Assembly (NCBI RefSeq): GCF_014068355.1
Contig: NZ_CP059674.1
Span: 186,001-250,000 of the forward strand
Direction of reading: 5' to 3'
Length of the DNA stretch: 64,000 nt
From: Mycoplasma tullyi
Lineage (GTDB): Bacteria > Bacillota_I > Bacilli_A > Mycoplasmatales > Mycoplasmoidaceae
Notes under the pieces: generated by a model
What the model was told of the DNA's origin: nothing
The model's database searches: none
Seen by the model: only the letters and a program-made list of their open reading frames with translations
In this document: one piece after another, positions 60,251 through 64,000 of the stretch
How positions within the stretch are numbered: the stretch's first letter is position 1
Layout of the letters: each line of letters starts with the position of its first letter
Translations under genes and position numbers: made by a program

Positions 60251-61765
60251 ATGACACCATATCAAAAAGATATATTTGATTACGATGATGAAGGGTTTGT
60301 TGATTCAATTTTTCATAACGATGAAACCGATCGTTTGGACGATGATCAACAAGATGATTTTGGTTTTGACTCAAGAACAAATAGAATCAAGAAAAACGTT
60401 AATTATGATCAACAAGATCTAAAGACTTTAGATGTAAGTCGGAATAAAAACCGTTTTTTTGATAAACTAGTTCGTTCAACAAAAACCTATAACTTTATTG
60501 CTATCTGATTAAATCTAATCTTTTTAATCACCTTTGTTCTTGCGATCGTCTTCTTATATCTTAATAAGTTCAGTTTTCAACAATCTGAATCGACTTATAT
60601 CTCAGTTAACTTGTTTTTAACAATTGCTTTAGCATTTGTAAGTTATCTGATTAGTTTCATATTGTATGGCTTTGTTAAGATGCACAATAAACGAATTAAA
60701 TATTCGTTAACTGAAAAAGCATTAGATTATTATTCAATCTTTAAGAAGTCATACGTTTCTTATTTCTTATTAGGTTGAATTCCTTTAGTTGGTGTGATCA
60801 GTAGTGTGGGTTCACATATTGCATTACAAAATCTAGATGATTCTGAAGTTAGTGATAACAACTTATGATACCAAGAATCTATTAGTGATCTAATGATTGA
60901 TATGGATGGTTATGAGAATAGCTACCGCGAATTAGAATCTAAGAAGAATTATCTAGATCAAGAATTACAACGTCTAAATTATGAAAAACAAAAACTAGAT
61001 GCTAAGAAAAATGAGTTAGCTGTTGTATCAGCTAATTCAATCCCAAATTTTAGAAATTCGAAGCAACTTGTAAACTTTGTTAGTGATTCTGGATATTTAT
61101 CAGCTGAATTAGTTCAACAAGTAAAATCAGCCATTACCCAACTAAGAGAAGAACGACGTAAGTTAAGAAGAGAAAATCGAAGACTGCGTGCTTTATTATC
61201 AAGAGCTAATAATATTGAAGAACAACCATTATTATTAACTTCATCTAATAACTTATATAACGATCAAGATGAAGCTGATATCTTTAATTTAAACGATTCA
61301 TCTTCACGTAAAAACGAAAGATTAAGTTTAGAAAGTTTCAATGATCGAATCGACTGAATGGGTCAAAACGATAATGATGATCGCGAACTTCTTGAGATCG
61401 GTAAAAGAAAGAAAGAAAACGCTCAAAAGATTCGATCGACTGAACTGGCTATTAGTAAAAAGAATAACCAACAAGCTTATAAAGTTAATTTGATCGCTAC
61501 AAAAAAAGATACTAAGCTTGATCGATATCATGAAGATGATGAAGTATCAAAACAAAGTAATCTATTAAGCTTTGTTAATGCGATGGATCTAAACGAATCA
61601 ACTTTAAGTTTAGATAGCTTATTTAATGTTGAAGCTGATGATGACGCAGAAGATTCTAGCTTTAATAAAAAAGAATCAACTAAACCTAAAACAATTAAAG
61701 TTAAACTATCAAGAACTAAAGCTACTAAAAATCCTAACGCCGTTAAAAAAGTAACAATTAGTTAA
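60251..61765 (+). CDS. Membrane protein with coiled coils, unknown function
   Basis: The product has 504 aa. An acidic N-terminus (about residues 1-78) precedes three spans (about 80-104, 117-140 and 168-190), then a long cytoplasmic or external region with two coiled coils (about 218-255, and 290-320 with a run rich in Arg, Glu and Leu), and an acidic Ser/Asp/Lys-rich C-terminus. GAGG at 60241-60244 with 6 bp spacing supports ATG 60251 over the TTG at 60239. I do not recognise a family. Position behind two large surface proteins suggests a scaffold or partner, but that is inference. Confidence 0.75.
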
Positions 61766-61780
61766 TAATTGTGCTTTTTT

Positions 61781-61854
61781 AGGGGTGTAGTTCAATGGTA
61801 GAACTAAGGTCTCCAAAACCTTTAATGCGGGTTCGATTCCTGTCACCCCTGCCA
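61781..61854 (+). tRNA. tRNA-Trp (CCA)
   Basis: The tRNA is 74 nt with CCA encoded. The acceptor AGGGGTG pairs with CACCCCT, and the anticodon stem AAGGT/ACCTT carries CCA at 61813-61815, so it decodes UGG only. A UCA-anticodon tRNA for UGA must lie elsewhere in the genome. It starts 16 bp after the upstream stop and shares its D-arm half with tRNA-Gly at 27253. Confidence 0.94.
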
Positions 61855-61873
61855 TTAAAAAGTTAATACATCT

Positions 61874-61908
61874 AATCTTGACACTGATTTGTGTCAAGAT
61901 TTTATTTT
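61874..61908 (+). terminator. Intrinsic terminator after tRNA-Trp
   Basis: AATCTTGACAC (61874-61884) pairs with GTGTCAAGATT (61891-61901), followed by a T-rich stretch. Confidence 0.88.
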
Positions 61909-61950
61909 ATCTTTTAGGCGTTATTGATTTAAAAAGCTCGATTATTTTTA

Positions 61951-61956
61951 TATAAT
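61951..61956 (+). promoter_or_regulatory. -10 box of rnpB
   Basis: TATAAT lies immediately before the RNase P RNA, at the spacing expected for a stable-RNA promoter. Confidence 0.65.
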
Positions 61957-61960
61957 TTTA

Positions 61961-62322
61961 ATGCTGCAGTTGGTTGCTGTTTTATATAAGACAGAGGAAA
62001 GTCCATGCTCGCACAAGCTGTGATTGCTTGTAGTGTTTGTGTAAATAGATAAAAGATAAAATTTAGCAGATTAGAATTAGTCTGACGGCGGAATAATTGC
62101 TAAATTGATAAAACAACACGCAAATTATTCCATAACGTGCCACAGAGACGAGTTGAGCTCGAAAGACTCAATATGAAACGCGGTAAACCCCTCAAGCGAG
62201 AAACCTAAATTTGGTAAGGGAACTAATAAACAAGAAACAGAATTGTTTAGAAGAATAAAAACTAGTTTTTTATTAGATAAATAACCAACCAAGACAGAAC
62301 ATGGCTTATCGCAGCAATTAAT
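61961..62322 (+). ncRNA. rnpB: RNase P RNA
   Basis: Core conserved blocks are present: GAGGAAAGTCCATGCTC near the 5' end, CACAGAGACGA, GAAACGCGGTAAACCCC and GACAGAACATGGCTTAT near the 3' end. The ends can pair as helix P1 (ATGCTGC with GCAGCAAT). The length of about 360 nt and layout fit the bacterial B-type RNA of low-GC organisms. It removes 5' leaders from pre-tRNAs. Boundaries are estimated from P1 and the terminator. Confidence 0.93.
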
Positions 62323-62323
62323 C

Positions 62324-62355
62324 AATCTTACCAATGTAATTGGTGAGATTTTTTT
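62324..62355 (+). terminator. Intrinsic terminator of rnpB
   Basis: AATCTTACCAAT (62324-62335) pairs with ATTGGTGAGATT (62339-62350) with one G-T pair, followed by a T tract. Confidence 0.88.
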
Positions 62356-62365
62356 ATATATTGTG

Positions 62366-62371
62366 TATAAT
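62366..62371 (+). promoter_or_regulatory. -10 box of the thiamine operon
   Basis: TATAAT lies just upstream of the TPP riboswitch. Confidence 0.6.
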
Positions 62372-62378
62372 AAAACCA

Positions 62379-62467
62379 ATAACAGAGGTACCTCTTTTAT
62401 CTAAGATAAAAGAAGTTGAGAAACACTCTTAAAAGTTGATCTGGTTAACACCAGCGTAACGAGTTAT
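62379..62467 (+). promoter_or_regulatory. TPP riboswitch (THI element)
   Basis: The sequence carries the TPP aptamer signatures: TTGAGAAACACTC (the conserved CUGAGA block) and TTGATCTGGTTAACACCAGCGTAAC (the CUGAUCUGGxUAAxxCCAGCGUA block). P1 pairs ATAAC (62379-62383) with GTTAT (62463-62467), P2 pairs AGAG with CTCT, and an optional P3 hairpin CTTTTATC/GATAAAAG (62394-62412) is formed. P5 is CTGG/CCAG. It controls the thiamine-import genes that follow. Confidence 0.9.
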
Positions 62468-62484
62468 CAATCTCACATGTGTGC

Positions 62485-62522
62485 CTCCTTATTTAAATTG
62501 AAATTTAAAAAGGAGTTTTTTT
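62485..62522 (+). promoter_or_regulatory. Expression platform: terminator that contains the ribosome-binding site
   Basis: CTCCTT-A-TTTAAATT (62485-62499) pairs with the segment ending AAGGAG (62510-62515), followed by seven T residues that run directly into the ATG. The 3' arm is also the ribosome-binding site, so the structure can stop transcription and block translation at once. Confidence 0.8.
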
Positions 62523-63623
62523 ATGTCTAAAATGATTAAAAAATTGTTTTTAATCACAAGTTCTTTCTTATTATCTTCAACTTTTGTTGCATCTTGTACA
62601 AAGCCTAATGATGCAAATGATCAAGGAATGTTACAACTAAAAGTTGATTTAAAAATTGATCATGATGCAAATGCAGTCATTGATAATTATTTAAAAAATT
62701 TAAGTCAAGTTGTTACTCAAAAATTAGGTAAGCCAGTTTCGATTACATCTACTTTCGCATCAGATGGTAATACTAGTATTGACCGTGTAAAAGCTAATTT
62801 AACTGATCTTGCTTTTGTTTCTTCATCAGCAATTAAAACTAATGATGATGGTTATGTTCCAAAAATTCAAACACTAACTAGAAGTTTTAAATTTGATGAT
62901 TCACCTGATTTTTATGAAGCAGGAACACTTGATAAGAGAGCTGAAGAGATCAGTAAAATATTTAATGAGATTCCTTATCGTAATTGGACTGATGAAAACA
63001 GAATGTGAGATGGTAACAAATACGAATTCTTCTATGGCCCAGAAAATGATTTAATCAGTTTTTACCGTGGAATGATCTTAATTGGTGGTGATGAAGAAAC
63101 ATTAACTAAGATTAAAGAAGCATGAATGCAAAAGAACTGAAATGCGTTCTCTAGCTATGGAATTGGTGGAGGTAGAATGTCTTCTAATGGTCGATACATT
63201 TATCCACTAAACCTATTGAAGAAGCATTTCGGCGATAAAGATTTAACTATCCCTAATTACCAATCAGTAAGAGGAAGAGAAATTGGTACTAACCCTAATG
63301 TTCACATTGTGTTTGATGACATGAATTCATTTGCATGAACACAAAATAAAAACGCAAACGTACCAAACTACACATTCAATCCTAAAGACGACAATACTAA
63401 AGTTGAGATCTTAAGCTTAACCGATCCAGCTTTATATGACATCGGTGTGTTTAACAAACGATTACCAGAAGATGTTATGAATGCAGTAAGTGAAGGGGTG
63501 GTTGAATTAGCACAAAGAAACCAAGACCCATACGGACCAACTGTTGGTTATAACGGTTATCGTGTAATCAAGAATGTAAACAACGAAGTTTACCAATTTA
63601 TCAACAAAGCAACTGTTAATTAA
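62523..63623 (+). CDS. Thiamine/TPP-binding lipoprotein, p37/Cypl family
   Basis: The 366-aa product has a lipoprotein signal ending FVASC (Cys 25) and the body of a periplasmic-type binding protein of the p37/Cypl family, whose M. hyorhinis member binds thiamine pyrophosphate. Matching segments are ANLTDLAFVSSSAI (about residues 91-104) and the later GPENDLISFYRGMILIGG. The TPP riboswitch immediately upstream and the overlapping ABC ATPase gene fit thiamine import. Stop and next start overlap (TAATG). Confidence 0.87.
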
Positions 63624-64000
63624 TGAATTACACAAATCACATTAAATTTTCTGATGTTTCACTCAGACACAAAAGGTATAAAGGCTTTAGTGTTGACCAT
63701 ATTAATTTTGAATTGAAAGATTCAGAGATTTTAATGTTGATTGGAAAATCTGGATCTGGAAAAACAACATTATTAAATTCAATAACGGATAAAAGAATAG
63801 TATCAAATGGTGAAATCATTTTTAATGATCAAAATCTACCTTCCTTAAATAAACATAAAATTAGACAAATTGCCAAATACATCGGTTTTTTAGACCAAAT
63901 TCCTAATCTGATCCTTGATGATTATGTTTTCGAAAATATCATTAGAAGTATTAGAAAACCTTGATACTATAGGTTGTTGAATATCACGCCGGTTTCAACC
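63623..64000 (+). CDS. ABC transporter ATP-binding protein, partial
   Basis: The first 126 codons are in the window. A Walker A motif, GKSGSGKTT (about residues 38-46), and a Q-loop-like region, KYIGFLDQIPNL (about 89-100), are visible; the signature motif and Walker B lie beyond the end. The sequence resembles phosphonate/thiamine-type import ATPases. It overlaps the binding-protein stop by 1 bp, so it is the energising subunit of the same transporter; the permease is expected downstream. Confidence 0.9.

Overview
The window looks like Mycoplasma (Mycoplasmoides) gallisepticum or a very close relative. It is AT-rich. UGA is read as tryptophan in almost every long gene, so most genes show in-frame TGA under the standard code. 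Two vlhA-type haemagglutinin lipoprotein genes lie behind GAA trinucleotide tracts, and the mgc2-gapA-crmA cytadhesin cluster is present. I recognised these from protein sequence; no database search was run.

Layout. 1-1166: the 3' end of an Arg/Pro/Tyr-rich protein, translationally coupled to a LicA-like phosphotransferase. 1259-14453: the adhesin cluster mgc2, gapA, crmA, crmB, crmC, all intact; crmB/crmC look like a duplicate of the gapA/crmA pair. 14531-24843: a tightly packed housekeeping operon hisS-aspS-rel-pyrG-secDF-apt. 24929-26818: two membrane proteins and greA. 26910-27326: five tRNA genes (Tyr, Gln, Lys, Leu, Gly). 27780-29819: an amino-acid permease and a Dps-like protein. 29991-34707: two vlhA units with GAA tracts of 11 and 14 repeats, neither being the 12 associated with expression. 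34843-35241: two near-identical copies of a compact minus-strand unit (promoter, about 97 nt, terminator) that I interpret as a duplicated small RNA. 35329-35721: a membrane-protein pseudogene. 36066-40306: tandem P68/MG185-like surface lipoproteins. 40692-41135: dUTPase. 41218-43640 (minus): tsaB, an RluD-type pseudouridine synthase, and an LspA fused to a double zinc ribbon. 43773-45253: a DJ-1/PfpI-like protein and, convergent to it, an alpha/beta hydrolase. 45385-53441: rpoB and rpoC. 53555-61765: two very large paralogous membrane-anchored proteins and a coiled-coil membrane protein, none of known function. 61781-62355: tRNA-Trp(CCA) and the RNase P RNA. 62379-64000: a TPP riboswitch, a p37/Cypl-type thiamine-binding lipoprotein and the start of its ABC ATPase, cut by the window end.

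How parts work together. The adhesin cluster makes the attachment machinery, and vlhA and P68-type lipoproteins supply variable surface antigens. LspA is the signal peptidase that matures such lipoproteins. The terminal cluster is a thiamine-import operon under direct ligand control. The most interesting material is the duplicated small RNA, whose terminator loop matches the 16S anti-Shine-Dalgarno sequence, the LspA-zinc-ribbon fusion, a covarying stem in the vlhA leader, and the unknown large-protein cluster behind rpoC.
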